A DNA stretch of 64,000 nt from Pseudomonas sp. MUP55. Lineage in GTDB: Bacteria > Pseudomonadota > Gammaproteobacteria > Pseudomonadales > Pseudomonadaceae. Location of the stretch: contig NZ_CP138214.1 of assembly GCF_034043515.1 (NCBI RefSeq), positions 5,029,501 through 5,093,500 on the forward strand, read 5' to 3'. The position numbers were made by a program, and so were the translations under genes. Below the pieces are notes generated by a model, which made no database searches, had not been told where the DNA came from, and saw only the letters and a program-made list of their open reading frames with translations. Shown in pieces: positions 33,873-46,185 of this stretch (positions are counted from its first letter, which is position 1; every line of letters begins with the position of its first letter).

Positions 33873-34190
33873 TTACAGGGCCAACTGCTCCTGGCCGCCG
33901 TTGAGTTGGCGCAGATGGGCCTGCAGGTGCAGGCACCAGATTTGCGGCTCGTCCAACTGCTCGTAGCCATGCAGGGTCAGGCTGTCGACGATGGAACCCA
34001 GCATGGTTTCTGCCACGAATGGCCCGTGGAACGGGCCTTGAGACTTCACCGTGGAAGGCTGTTCGCCCGACATGCCGGCGGCAAACAATAACGTCCACAT
34101 CCCCGTCTCCCCGGCGAGGGGGCGGATGGAGCATTCGATACGGGTTTGCAGGCCCAGGCACTGGCGGGTAAGGCAAAGGTTGCGCGGCAT
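33873..34190 (-). CDS. Small conserved Pseudomonas protein, function unknown
   Basis: 105 residues from the ATG at 34190 (MPRNLCLTRQCLGLQTRIEC). The sequence has sensible amphipathic pattern (FVAETMLGSIVDSLTLHGYE, PQIWCLHLQAHLRQL) and four Cys. No signal peptide or membrane helix. I do not recognise a characterised family. It converges with the lipoprotein gene with 7 bases between stops, which fits a real gene. Confidence 0.65.
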   Translation of the reverse strand: MPRNLCLTRQCLGLQTRIECSIRPLAGETGMWTLLFAAGMSGEQPSTVKSQGPFHGPFVAETMLGSIVDSLTLHGYEQLDEPQIWCLHLQAHLRQLNGGQEQLAL

Positions 34191-34373
34191 GGCGGCGACC
34201 CTCGGTAGATCGGCGTTCAGCCCCAGCGCAAAGGCGAGGCTGTTTCTATCCTGCGACTCCTGTGGATATCCTTAAACTGAGGATAGAAGAAAAACACGAC
34301 AAACCAAGGTTGTAGAGACCAACGGCATTGGCTTGCGTAGGTTCGTCAATTTAATGGCATTCACAAACCAAAA

Positions 34374-34401
34374 TGTGGGAGGGGGCTTGCCCCCTCCCAC
34401 A
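34374..34401. repeat. Fused REP palindrome (TGTGGGAGGGGGC type)
   Basis: Two REP heads joined tip to tip without the usual 50-base spacer, a perfect 28-base palindrome centred at 34387. Confidence 0.8.
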
Positions 34402-34428
34402 TGTTTTGATCCAGGTGGCCTTAAGAAA

Positions 34429-34552
34429 TCAGCTCGGCTTAGCCGCAGCCAGCGCCTGCTGCGCCAGTTCCTTTTCCGCCTCCTTCAAGTCTTCCTCGCT
34501 GATCATCTCCGCGATCGCGCGCAAACGCTCTACCACGCGCGCATTGATCGTT
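34429..34552 (-). pseudogene. Duplicated 3' end of the Lon-like protease gene
   Basis: Offset by 362 bases from the true gene end, the bases repeat it with few changes, including the stop codon; the translated tail (RLRAIAEMISEEDLKEAEKE) is the same. The match begins in the flanking REP (CCCTCCCACAT, then CCAGGTGGCCT) and fades at about 34550. It has no promoter or start. Confidence 0.88.
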
Positions 34553-34672
34553 CCCACCGCTCTGCGTGGGAATGCCTCTTGGGACGCTCCGCGTCCCGCC
34601 ACCGCTGCAGACTTCAGTTACTGCGCATGGGTGACGCAGAGCGTCACGGGCTACATTCCCACGCGGGAGCGT
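34546..34672. repeat. Compound inverted repeat of the CGTTCCCAC/GTGGGAA type
   Basis: Nested arms: GTTCCCAC...GTGGGAA, GGGACGCTCCGCGTCCC and GTGACGCAGAGCGTCAC, then ATTCCCACGC. The same family appears at 40308-40333 and as a remnant near 40800-40850. Confidence 0.7.
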
Positions 34673-34674
34673 GA

Positions 34675-34763
34675 TGTGGGAGGGGGCTTGCCCCCGATTG
34701 CGGTGGGTCAGCCTCAGTATTCTTGACTGACACACTGCTATCGGGGGCAAGCCCCCTCCCACA
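34675..34763. repeat. REPIN (REP doublet)
   Basis: TGTGGGAGGGGGCTTGCCCC at the left and its inverted copy ending CCCCCTCCCACA at the right, with a less conserved centre. It lies just after the Lon-like protease gene. Confidence 0.9.
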
Positions 34764-34790
34764 TTTTTTGACCCAGGTGGCCTCAAGAAA

Positions 34791-37229
34791 TCAGCTCGGC
34801 TTGGCCTCGGCCAGCGCCTGCTGCGCCAGTTCCTTTTCCGCCTCCTTCAGGTCTTCCTCGCTGATCATCTCCGCAATCGCACGCAGACGCTCCACCACGC
34901 GAGCATTGACCGTGCCTTCCGGGAACTGCCCCTCGGCGTCCGGCTCGCCGGCATCCTCGCCCACCAGCAGGCTCAGCGCCTCATCCGCCTGGCGCACCGC
35001 ATAGACATGGAACTGCCCGGCGCGCACGGCCTGCAGGACCTTTTCGTCGAGCATCAGTGTGGCCACGTTGGCCTGGGGAATGATTGCGCCCTGCTCACCC
35101 GTCAAACCGCGCGCTTCGCACAGGCGGAAGAAGCCTTCGATCTTCTCGTTGACCCCGCCCACCGCCTGCACTTCACCAAACTGGTTGATCGAGCCGGTGA
35201 TGGCAAAGCACTGCTTGAGCGGTGTTTTCGACAAGGCCGAGATCAAGGTGCAGGCCTCGCCCAGGGAGGCGCTGTCGCCGTCCACGTAACCGTAGGACTG
35301 TTCCAACGCGATGCTCGCCGAGATCGCCAGCGGGAATTCCTGAGCGTAACGGCTGCCCAGGTAACCGGTGAGAATCATCACGCCCTTGGAGTGAATCGGC
35401 TGGCCAAGGTTGACCTCACGCTCGATGTCGACGATCCCGCTGCCGCCGGGGTACACCGTGGCGGAAATCCGCGCCGGTACGCCGAATGCCGAATCACCCA
35501 CCTCAAGCACCGTCAGCCCGTTGCACTTGCCTACGGCAGCGCCTGCGGTGTCGATCAGGATCACCCCGGCAAGCATGTCGTCGAGAATCCGCGCCGACAC
35601 GCGACCGGTGCGGGTGGCCTTGGCCTTGAGCGCACGTTCGATGTGCCCGGCGTCGGTCATTTCGTCGCCCGCCAGGTGGCGAATGAAGTCCGCCTCACTG
35701 ACCAGCTGGAACAAGTCGCCGATGCGCGCCGACAAGCGGCCCTGATGTTCCGCCAGGCGTGCGCTGTAGGTCGCCAGTCGCGCCACCGCGTCCGACGTCA
35801 GCGGCGCCATGCCCTCTTCCGAGGTGCGGGTCTTGAGCAACTGGGCGAACTGCTCCAGGCTTTCGTCGACCATCGGAATGTCTTCGTCGAAGTCCACCAG
35901 TACCCGGAACATTTCCTGGAAGTCCGGATCGGCATCCTGCAACGCGTAGTACAGCTGGCGCGAACCGATGATGATCACCTTGACCTGCAACGGGATCATC
36001 TGCGGGTTGAGCGTCACGGTGGCCAAACGCCCGAGTTCGCCAAGCGGCGACTCCATCTTCAATTTGCGCGATTGCAAGGAGCGCTTGAGCGCATCCCACA
36101 CAAACGGCTCACCGAGCATCTTCTCTGCTTCCAGGATCAGGAAGCCGCCGTTGGCACGGTGCAACGCGCCTGGGCGCAGCTGACGGTACGTGGTGTACAG
36201 CGCGCCCTGGTCGGTGCTGTATTCGATACGGCCGAACAGGTTGTCGTAGGTCGGGTGCGGCTCGAACACCACCGGCGCGCCGCCGTTGACCGCATGGCCA
36301 ACCACCAGGCTTGGGCAGTACTGCTCTTCCAGCAGTTTGCGCGCCTGGGCGTCAGTCTTCGAGTCGTCCACCAATTGCTCGACCACGGTTTTCAGCAGGT
36401 AGACCTGCATGGCCTGCAGGTAACCGCAGACGGCGGCGTTTTCCGCGTACTTTTCCGACAGCGGAGCGAGCAAAGGCTGCAGGGCCAGGGTGATGGTTTC
36501 TTCGTTGAACTGGCGCAGCAGGTTGTTCGATTCACGCTTCCACTGCGGCAGGCTCGCCAACTCTTCGTTAAGGCGTTCTTCCAGCTCGGAAATATCCGTG
36601 TGGAAGCGCTCGCGGTCGGCTTCCGGCAGTTGCGAGAACTCAGCCTCGTCCAGGGCCTTGCCATCGAGCATCGGCGTGAAGGCGATGTTGGAACTGTCGC
36701 GGTACAGCGCCACGTCTTTTTCCAGGGCCAGACGCTCGATCACGTCCAGGGCCTTGTCGTAACGCTGGTTGAACGCACGGTCAATGGCGCTTTTGCGCTG
36801 TTGATAAGTCGGGTGCTCGAACACCGCCGGGAAGGTCGCCACCAGGTTGTCGACCAAGCCGTTGATATCGGCGATGAACGCCGCTGCGGCGCCGCCTGGC
36901 AATTCCAGGGCGCGCGGTTCGCGCGGCTCGTCGAAATTATTCACATACACCCAGTCCGACGGGGTTTGCAGGCGTTTGCCTTCGGCCTTCAGGTAACGTT
37001 TGACGAACGAGAAGCGACCGGTACCGGGCTCGCCCATGACAAACACGTTGTAACCGGGACGTGGCATCGCCACGCCGAACTGCAATGCTTCAACCGCACG
37101 CTCCTGGCCAAGCACACCGCGAAAGGGCTCCAAATCATTGGTGGTCGAGAAGCTGAACTGTTCAGCGGAGAAAGGGCGAGTCAGCGCTTCGGGCGCTAGA
37201 CGCAAGCTGGCAGCAACAGGATCAGGCAT
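34791..37229 (-). CDS. Lon-like ATP-dependent protease (LonB/YcbZ type, AsrA-like)
   Basis: 812 residues. The N-terminal AAA+ part has a Walker A-like MGEPGTGRFSF near 66-76, with Arg where the Lys is usual, and a long helical insert (about 150-300). The C-terminal Lon protease domain has the catalytic Ser in DGDSASLGEACT (near 670) and the Lys in AVGGVNEKIEGFF (near 712). It degrades misfolded or regulatory proteins in the cytoplasm. Size and layout match P. aeruginosa AsrA (PA0779), tied to aminoglycoside and heat stress. The 3' end is duplicated downstream at 34429. Confidence 0.9.
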   Translation of the reverse strand: MPDPVAASLRLAPEALTRPFSAEQFSFSTTNDLEPFRGVLGQERAVEALQFGVAMPRPGYNVFVMGEPGTGRFSFVKRYLKAEGKRLQTPSDWVYVNNFDEPREPRALELPGGAAAAFIADINGLVDNLVATFPAVFEHPTYQQRKSAIDRAFNQRYDKALDVIERLALEKDVALYRDSSNIAFTPMLDGKALDEAEFSQLPEADRERFHTDISELEERLNEELASLPQWKRESNNLLRQFNEETITLALQPLLAPLSEKYAENAAVCGYLQAMQVYLLKTVVEQLVDDSKTDAQARKLLEEQYCPSLVVGHAVNGGAPVVFEPHPTYDNLFGRIEYSTDQGALYTTYRQLRPGALHRANGGFLILEAEKMLGEPFVWDALKRSLQSRKLKMESPLGELGRLATVTLNPQMIPLQVKVIIIGSRQLYYALQDADPDFQEMFRVLVDFDEDIPMVDESLEQFAQLLKTRTSEEGMAPLTSDAVARLATYSARLAEHQGRLSARIGDLFQLVSEADFIRHLAGDEMTDAGHIERALKAKATRTGRVSARILDDMLAGVILIDTAGAAVGKCNGLTVLEVGDSAFGVPARISATVYPGGSGIVDIEREVNLGQPIHSKGVMILTGYLGSRYAQEFPLAISASIALEQSYGYVDGDSASLGEACTLISALSKTPLKQCFAITGSINQFGEVQAVGGVNEKIEGFFRLCEARGLTGEQGAIIPQANVATLMLDEKVLQAVRAGQFHVYAVRQADEALSLLVGEDAGEPDAEGQFPEGTVNARVVERLRAIAEMISEEDLKEAEKELAQQALAEAKPS

Positions 37230-37494
37230 CGGGCTTCCTTACATCAGGCGGGGCAGATGGGGCATTCTGGCTCTCGGTTGCGCGCTCTGGCAAGGCGCGC
37301 TTTTGGGAAAGCGTAGACAGCACCCGCGCCGTACAAAAAAAACGTTCAAGACCGAATGTTTTATAAAAAATCACGGAACCCCTGGAACCTGCCTAAACTC
37401 CAAACTGCGCGGGTTGGACTAATAACTGGCCCCTAGGGTGCTGCGAAGCGCCTGAACCCTTGTCCATTGGTTTGCACACAAAGAGAACAAAGCT

Positions 37495-37983
37495 ATGAAA
37501 CGGATCCTTCTTGGTACTCTCTTCACCGTCGTCTCCCTCAATGCAATGGCAGAAGCACCAGGTGGCCCGAACTGCGGTTGGGGCAACATGTTGTTCGAAG
37601 GCCAGCGCGGTACTCCGGCCCACTTCCTTGCCTCCACCACCAACGGCACCTCAGGTAACGCCACCTTCGGCATGACCTCGGGCACCAACGGTTGCAGCAC
37701 CAACAGCGCGCTGAGCTACGGCGGCAAGTCGTGGATTGCCATGAATGGCATGATGAACGAGCTGTCCGAAGACATGGCCAAGGGTAACGGCGAAGCGCTG
37801 ACCACCTACGCCGTGGTACTGGGCGTGGCACCGGAAGATCGCGAGCACTTCGCGGCCGTGACCCACGAGCACTTCCAGCAGATCTTCAGCAAGGCTGACG
37901 TGACCGCTGACGACGTGCACAACAACACCATTGCCGTACTGAAAAGTGATGCCCGTCTGGCGAAATACGCTACCCAGGCTTAA
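37495..37983 (+). CDS. DUF3015 family secreted protein
   Basis: 162 residues with a signal peptide (MKRILLGTLFTVVSLNAMA). The mature protein has the DUF3015 opening GGPNCGWGNMLFEGQRG and a second Cys in TSGTNGCSTN, likely a disulfide. The C-terminal half is helical (SEDMAKGNGEALTTYAVVLG). Probably periplasmic; function unknown. It is monocistronic and followed by a good terminator. In pseudomonads the next gene is often the DUF4105 protein, as here. Confidence 0.9.
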   Translation: MKRILLGTLFTVVSLNAMAEAPGGPNCGWGNMLFEGQRGTPAHFLASTTNGTSGNATFGMTSGTNGCSTNSALSYGGKSWIAMNGMMNELSEDMAKGNGEALTTYAVVLGVAPEDREHFAAVTHEHFQQIFSKADVTADDVHNNTIAVLKSDARLAKYATQA

Positions 37984-37992
37984 GCTCGACCT

Positions 37993-38027
37993 GCCCGCGT
38001 CTCTTGAGGCGCGGGCTTTATTTTTTT
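37993..38027 (+). terminator. Rho-independent terminator after the DUF3015 gene
   Basis: GCCCGCG...CGCGGGC stem (37993-37999 with 38010-38016) followed by TTTATTTTTTT. Confidence 0.88.
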
Positions 38028-38075
38028 GACCTGTCCCCCTTGGGTCTTTTTTTCAGTCCGACTTAAGTAGCCCCC

Positions 38076-39929
38076 ATGCTCAAACGCCTCGCTTGCCTGG
38101 CTCTCTTCGCCTGCGCCCCGCTGCATGCGGCACCGCACCTCGACGATCAACGTTTGCAGCAACTGGCCAATGACCCTTTCTGGTTATCCCTGGGCCATTA
38201 CGAAGCCGGCAAGATCAAGGGCTGGCGCAGCTATGTCAGCGACAAGAAGTTTTTCCTCGCCGCCGATGGCGCGCACCATCCGGACGCCGAACTCAAGGCC
38301 ACCGTGCAGGCGTTGTACGCACCGGCCAGCCTGGGTGAAAAGCACGCCCAATGTGTCTACCCCGCCCGCACCCGCTGGCTCAAGGACCAGTTGCAACTGA
38401 ACGACCTGCCGGCGGTGGACTGCAAGGAATTCAAGCAGTGGTTCAGCGACGTCGCGCCCCACAGCGCGGTGATGATTTTCCCGGCGGCGTACCTCAACAG
38501 CCCGTCTTCGATGTTCGGCCACACCTTGTTGCGCATCGACCAGGCCGACGTGCAAAGCAACAACACCGCGCTGCTCAGCTACGCGATCAACTTCGGCGCC
38601 TACATCGAAGGCTCGGACAACAGCATCCTCTATGCCTGGAAGGGTCTGATGGGTGGCTACCCCGGCCTGTTCGCCCTGGTGCCCTATCAGGAAAAACTCT
38701 CCGAATACCGCAGCCTGGAAAACCGTGACCTGTGGGAATACCGCCTGAACCTCACCGAAGTCGAGACCAAGCGCATGGTCGAGCACGTGTGGGAACTCAA
38801 GCAGATCCAGTTCGACTATTTCTTCTTCGATGAAAACTGCTCCTACCGCCTGCTGGAACTGCTGCAAGTGGCGCGCCCCGGCCTGCGCCTGACCGAACAG
38901 TTCCCGCTGACCGCAATCCCCACCGACACCGTCAAGGCCGTGAAAGACGCGGGCCTGGTAGAGAAAATCGACTATCGCCCCTCCCGTGAGCGCGAACTGC
39001 TCGAGCGTGCCAAACCGCTGGATGGCGATGAGCAACAATGGGTGCTCAGCATCAGCGACGACCAGAAGCAGCTGCAGGCGCCGGCCTTCAAAGCCCTGCC
39101 CCGCGAGCGTCAGGCGCTGATCATCGATGCCGCCTATCGCCTCGGCCGTTACCGCGCCAACGGCCTGGAACGCGACACCGAACGCTCCCAGCGCAGCTTT
39201 GAACTGCTGCGCGCGATCAACCAGAACCCTGCGCCAGACCTGAAGATCACCCCGCCCGGCCTGCCGGAAAACGGTCACGAGTCGCGCACCTGGCAGGCCG
39301 GCATCGGTACCCGTGGCGACAAAGCCTTCGGCGAATACGGCTTGCGCATGGCCTATCACGACCTCAACGACAACGCCGAGGGCTTTCCCCTTGGCGCACA
39401 GATCGAGATCCTGCAGATGAAACTGCGCCAGTACGAAGGCAACCACTGGCAACTGCAGCAACTGGACCTGGCCACCATCCGCTCCCTGACCCCGCGCAAC
39501 GCCCTGCTGCAGCCCTGGTCCTGGCAAGTCACCGGCGGCCTGGAGCGCGTACCGGGCAAACACGACGACGAAACCCTGGTCGCCCACGTCAACGGCGGCG
39601 CCGGCGGCACCTGGCAGTTGAGCGACGACATGCTCGGCTTCGCCCTCGGCACCGTGCGTGTGGAACACAACAATGACTTCAGCGAAGCCATCTCGCCAGC
39701 GGCCGGGTTCAACACCGGCGTGTTGTGGAAAAACCCGCTGGGCAATATGAGCCTGGAGGCCAAAGGGGATTTCTTCACCAACGGCGAAGTACGGCGCAGC
39801 ATCAGCCTCAACCAGCAGTGGGAACTGTCGCGCAACCTGGGCCTGCGCTTGAGCGCCCAGCGCGAATACAGCCACTTGTCGACACCGGTGAATGAAGTGA
39901 TGCTCGAAGTGAAGTGGTATCACTACTGA
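38076..39929 (+). CDS. DUF4105 family envelope protein
   Basis: 617 residues with a signal peptide (MLKRLACLALFACAPLHA). The DUF4105 region (about 95-260) includes the Cys in AVDCKEFKQW, SSMFGHTLLRIDQ with a conserved His, and FDYFFFDENCSYRLLELLQV, which resembles the His/Asn-Cys arrangement of NlpC-type or permuted papain folds, so an envelope hydrolase is possible. The C-terminal part (about 390-617), with repeated amphipathic strands ending in EVKWYHY, looks like an outer-membrane beta-barrel. The function is not known. Confidence 0.85.
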   Translation: MLKRLACLALFACAPLHAAPHLDDQRLQQLANDPFWLSLGHYEAGKIKGWRSYVSDKKFFLAADGAHHPDAELKATVQALYAPASLGEKHAQCVYPARTRWLKDQLQLNDLPAVDCKEFKQWFSDVAPHSAVMIFPAAYLNSPSSMFGHTLLRIDQADVQSNNTALLSYAINFGAYIEGSDNSILYAWKGLMGGYPGLFALVPYQEKLSEYRSLENRDLWEYRLNLTEVETKRMVEHVWELKQIQFDYFFFDENCSYRLLELLQVARPGLRLTEQFPLTAIPTDTVKAVKDAGLVEKIDYRPSRERELLERAKPLDGDEQQWVLSISDDQKQLQAPAFKALPRERQALIIDAAYRLGRYRANGLERDTERSQRSFELLRAINQNPAPDLKITPPGLPENGHESRTWQAGIGTRGDKAFGEYGLRMAYHDLNDNAEGFPLGAQIEILQMKLRQYEGNHWQLQQLDLATIRSLTPRNALLQPWSWQVTGGLERVPGKHDDETLVAHVNGGAGGTWQLSDDMLGFALGTVRVEHNNDFSEAISPAAGFNTGVLWKNPLGNMSLEAKGDFFTNGEVRRSISLNQQWELSRNLGLRLSAQREYSHLSTPVNEVMLEVKWYHY

Positions 39930-39952
39930 TTCAAGCCGGACAAACATCCAAA

Positions 39953-40042
39953 TGTGGGAGGGGGCTTGCTCCCGATAGCGGTGAACCAGCCCCCCGATGC
40001 AGTGGCTGACACTCAGCCATCGGGGGCAAGCCCCCTCCCACA
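39953..40042. repeat. REPIN (REP doublet)
   Basis: TGTGGGAGGGGGCTTGCTCC ... GGGGGCAAGCCCCCTCCCAC A: inverted heads around CGATAGCGG-type centre, directly after the DUF4105 gene. Confidence 0.9.
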
Positions 40043-40096
40043 TTTGGTTCTCGTATAGCCAAGTACGCTGCGTCGCCTGCCAGGAGCACCATCAAC

Positions 40097-40165
40097 ATGG
40101 CCGTTAACTGCAAAAGCCTCGAAGAAGTCCGAACCCACATCGACAGCCTCGACCAATGCCGCTGA
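40097..40165 (+). pseudogene. Possible 5' remnant of a chorismate mutase-type gene
   Basis: The ATG at 40097 follows AGGAGCACC. It encodes only 22 residues, MAVNCKSLEEVRTHIDSLDQ then CR and stop. The phrase CKSLEEVRxxIDxLD is how small AroQ-type chorismate mutases begin in Pseudomonas, before the missing helix with the Arg/Lys active site. It is wedged between two repeat clusters, which suggests that repeat turnover deleted the rest. The identification rests on a short match. Confidence 0.42.
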
Positions 40166-40190
40166 CGCCCCACCAAACGACACAACCCCT

Positions 40191-40282
40191 GTGGCGAGGG
40201 AGCTTGCTCCCGCTGGGGCGCGAAGCGGCCCCAAATGCGTGGGCCTGCTGCGCAGTCCAGCGGGAGCAAGCTCCCTCGCCCC
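40191..40282. repeat. Second REPIN family (GTGGCGAGGGAGCTTGCTCC type)
   Basis: GTGGCGAGGGAGCTTGCTCC on the left and GGGAGCAAGCTCCCTCGCCC on the right, 50 bases apart. Confidence 0.88.
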
Positions 40283-40307
40283 AAGGGCGGTGTCAAGCTT
40301 TTCGCAG

Positions 40308-40333
40308 ATCGTTCCCACGCTCGTGGGAACGAT
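40308..40333. repeat. Short inverted repeat of the ATCGTTCCCACGC type
   Basis: ATCGTTCCCACG-CT-CGTGGGAACGAT: a perfect palindrome of the family also seen at 34546. Confidence 0.8.
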
Positions 40334-40424
40334 GAAACTTACTTCTCACAGCCCTTTCACACCGCCTCGACAAATCCCTGACTAGACTTTCTCCATCAGC
40401 CGTAAATCGGCCAGGGAGTTCGCC

Positions 40425-40781
40425 ATGTGGCGGTATGCGGTCATGCTGTGTGCGGTGGTTGGGCTGTTGGGTTGCCAGACAACCCATCAGGATTTGCTGG
40501 CCAAGGGTTATCCGCCGGCCTTTGCCGATGGCTTTGACGACGGTTGCAGCAGTGGTCGCCAGGCTGCCGGGGTGATCACGGGGGAGTTTCGCAAGAACGT
40601 TGCGCGCTATCTGAAAGACCGGCAATACGCCGAAGGCTGGGAAGACGGTTTCCGCCAGTGCAAGGCCATGCGTGAGAACGAGGAGCTGCGCGACTATCAG
40701 GACCGCCGCCGGGACGACCGCGAGCATGAATGGCAGCAGGAAAAAGATCGGGATGCGGCCAAGGCTTATCGCTCGCAATAG
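40425..40781 (+). CDS. Small lipoprotein, function unknown
   Basis: 118 residues. The lipobox VVGLLGC places the lipidated Cys at residue 17. After it come a Gly/Asp-rich segment (YPPAFADGFDDGCSSGRQAA) with DGF and GWEDGF repeats, and a very charged C-terminal helix (ELRDYQDRRRDDREHEWQQE). This is a conserved Pseudomonas lipoprotein of unknown role. AGGGAG upstream supports the start at 40425. Confidence 0.82.
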   Translation: MWRYAVMLCAVVGLLGCQTTHQDLLAKGYPPAFADGFDDGCSSGRQAAGVITGEFRKNVARYLKDRQYAEGWEDGFRQCKAMRENEELRDYQDRRRDDREHEWQQEKDRDAAKAYRSQ

Positions 40782-40888
40782 CGCGCCGCGTTAGAAGCGG
40801 ACGCAGAGCGTCCCAAGCGGCGTTACCACGCAGAGCGCGGGAACGATCGTGCGGTGGGCATGGCCCAAACTCCATTGAGGAGAATGTC

Positions 40889-42777
<1,889 letters not shown>

Positions 42778-42908
42778 TCATTTCGCACCGTGACAGGGCA
42801 AAATGTCGCCTTTGTGAAATTAAATGGTGCATTTGGTATAAATAAAGCGGCTTTTTTGCCCCTGAATGGGGATTTCAGGCCGGGTTATGCACCAATAGTT
42901 AGATAGTC

Positions 42909-42974
42909 ATCGGGGGCAAGCCCCCTCCCACATTGGAATGCATTTCAAAATGTGGGAGGGGGCTTGCCCCCGAT
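42909..42974. repeat. REP doublet in outward-tail orientation
   Basis: ATCGGGGGCAAGCCCCCTCC then 17 bases then GGAGGGGGCTTGCCCCCGAT: heads turned the other way from the common REPIN. Confidence 0.88.
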
Positions 42975-43006
42975 GGCTCCAACTCGGTCTCACTGAAAAA
43001 CGCGCA

Positions 43007-43033
43007 AAAAAAACGGAGCCCGAAGGCTCCGCT
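43007..43033 (-). terminator. Rho-independent terminator of ettA
   Basis: On the minus strand GGAGCC-TTCG-GGCTCC is followed by GTTTTTTTT, 22 bases after the ettA stop codon. Confidence 0.9.
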
Positions 43034-43054
43034 CTTTCACACCACCAACCCGAA

Positions 43055-44719
<1,665 letters not shown>

Positions 44720-44820
44720 AATGGAGCCCTCTGAGTAACAGCCTGAACAAAGGCCTGCATTCTACGTCAAGATCACCCTGTGAACAGATGCAGACCGCTG
44801 ACTGGCCCAGCCACCCTCCG

Positions 44821-45297
44821 TCAGAAGAGTCTCAGGGCCAGCATGTTCAACGTCATCTGGCTGTGCAACAGCATGACCAGCAGGATCGCGCAGGTGCACA
44901 GCGCCTGGCCCAGCACGCCAAGGTAGATGCGGCGCACGGCGGGTTGCCACTGCTCGGTCTGCGCCTGCGTGCGCTCAAGAACCTCCCTGGCCGGGTCGCG
45001 CAGGCATTTTTCGAGTACCGAATCGAGTACGAACAGGCTGACGCTGAGCATAAACCATACTTCGAAGCTGCGGCGCCAGTCCAGGAGCCAGAACATCAGC
45101 ACGCCGCTCAGGATCAGCCCCCAACCGGCGACGTTGTAAAAGCGATCCGTGAAGGTCAATCCCCTCAGCAGCAAGGGCTTGGTCAGCTCGTCGCACCGTT
45201 TGAGCTGCGCCGACAGCCAAGGGGCCACCAGCAACGGGCCGGTGGCCGCCACGGCCGCCAGTACATGGAAAATTCTTAACGCATCGTATTCGGTCAT
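44821..45297 (-). CDS. Four-helix membrane protein, DUF2269-like
   Basis: 158 residues from the ATG at 45297 (MTEYDALRIFHVLAAVAATG). Four hydrophobic helices (about 8-28, 52-72, 78-98, 128-150); the first contains the His of RIFHVLAAVAATGP, found in DUF2269 proteins. The inner-membrane location is clear, the function is not known. The gap of 103 bases to the AraC gene upstream, and the lack of any shared theme, suggest it is not part of the biosynthetic operon, though it is on the same strand. Confidence 0.78.
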   Translation of the reverse strand: MTEYDALRIFHVLAAVAATGPLLVAPWLSAQLKRCDELTKPLLLRGLTFTDRFYNVAGWGLILSGVLMFWLLDWRRSFEVWFMLSVSLFVLDSVLEKCLRDPAREVLERTQAQTEQWQPAVRRIYLGVLGQALCTCAILLVMLLHSQMTLNMLALRLF

Positions 45298-45400
45298 CGC
45301 CCGGGCCTCGTGGCACATCAAGATAGAGGCCTAGGCTAAGGCAGTCCTGGCGCGTCCAGAATGGTCCGGCAGGACATAAAAACGAACGGAACGGACATTT

Positions 45401-46183
45401 TCAGGCCAGGTGTTCCGCGCTGCCCTGCAAAGTACTGCGCACCTTGCCGGGACTGCTGCCAGTGACCCGGCGAAACCAATGGCCGAAGGAATCGCTTGAA
45501 GCAAACCCCAGGTGTTGCGCCACGCGCTCATTGGTGTGTTCGACCATCAGTCCCCGATAAGCCTCCACCAGCAGCAGGCGATTGTGCCACTGGGTGTAGC
45601 ACAACCCGGTCTGCCGGCGAAACAGACGGGTCAGGGTGCGCTCGGTAGCGCCAACCTCGCCGCCCCACTCCGCCAGGCTTTTGCGCATGCCCGGCCGGGC
45701 AATCAGTTGGTCGGTGACGCGCTTGAGCCGCAGGTCGCTGGGCAGCGGCAGGACCATGTCACTGGCTGGAATCGCGCTGATATCTTCAAATAGCAACTCC
45801 ACGATGCAGTTGCGCTGGGCGTCGGACAGTGGCCGCACGTTGTCTTCGGCGAGGCGCTCGCACAGGGCGATCATCAGCGAAGACGCATCGATGAGCTTGA
45901 GCTGGGGGGAAAAGTCCCTGGACCGCTCAGCCCCCAGATAGAGCACCGTGAGGTCTACCTGGGTGTCGGCGGCGCCGGCGTGCAGGGTCTGCGGCGGAAT
46001 CCACACCGCCATGCCTGCCTTGAGCAGCCAGCGTTGATCTGCGGTACTGCCCTGCAGCATGCCTTTTTTGACCAGGACGAATTGCCCGATGGGGTGTCGA
46101 TGGGGTTCGCTTTCGTCGGCGTCCAGCTTGGTTATCTGGCGCTCGACGACCAGCGCAGCGTGGTGGGTTATTTCAACTTGCAT
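45401..46183 (-). CDS. AraC-family regulator of the six-gene operon
   Basis: 260 residues from the ATG at 46183 (MQVEITHHAALVVERQITKL); a much longer in-frame reading runs antisense-frame through the MFS gene and is a shadow. A cupin-like sensor domain (about 15-95: HRHPIGQFVLVKKGMLQGST, GMAVWIPPQTLHA) is followed by the double helix-turn-helix (about 160-250: SLAEWGGEVGATERTLTRLF, RVAQHLGFASSDSFGHWFRR). It resembles the short AraC regulators that pair with MFS exporters. It starts 2 bases after the MFS stop, so it is last in the operon and probably controls it. Confidence 0.92.
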   Translation of the reverse strand: MQVEITHHAALVVERQITKLDADESEPHRHPIGQFVLVKKGMLQGSTADQRWLLKAGMAVWIPPQTLHAGAADTQVDLTVLYLGAERSRDFSPQLKLIDASSLMIALCERLAEDNVRPLSDAQRNCIVELLFEDISAIPASDMVLPLPSDLRLKRVTDQLIARPGMRKSLAEWGGEVGATERTLTRLFRRQTGLCYTQWHNRLLLVEAYRGLMVEHTNERVAQHLGFASSDSFGHWFRRVTGSSPGKVRSTLQGSAEHLA

Positions 46184-46185
46184 TA

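Noticed and set aside
35007..37199. Plus-strand open frame of 730 codons opposite the Lon-like protease
   Set aside because: Exact antisense shadow of a high-GC gene; no ribosome site and composition (Arg, His, Gln, Gly-rich) typical of a shadow.
37230..37300. Sigma-32 promoter for the Lon-like protease
   Set aside because: A CCCCATCT -10 is present on the minus strand, but the nearest CTTG-type -35 is about 26 bases away, too far.
38184..40043. Minus-strand open frame of 619 codons opposite the DUF4105 gene
   Set aside because: Shadow frame over a gene with signal peptide and family match; its start lies in a REPIN.
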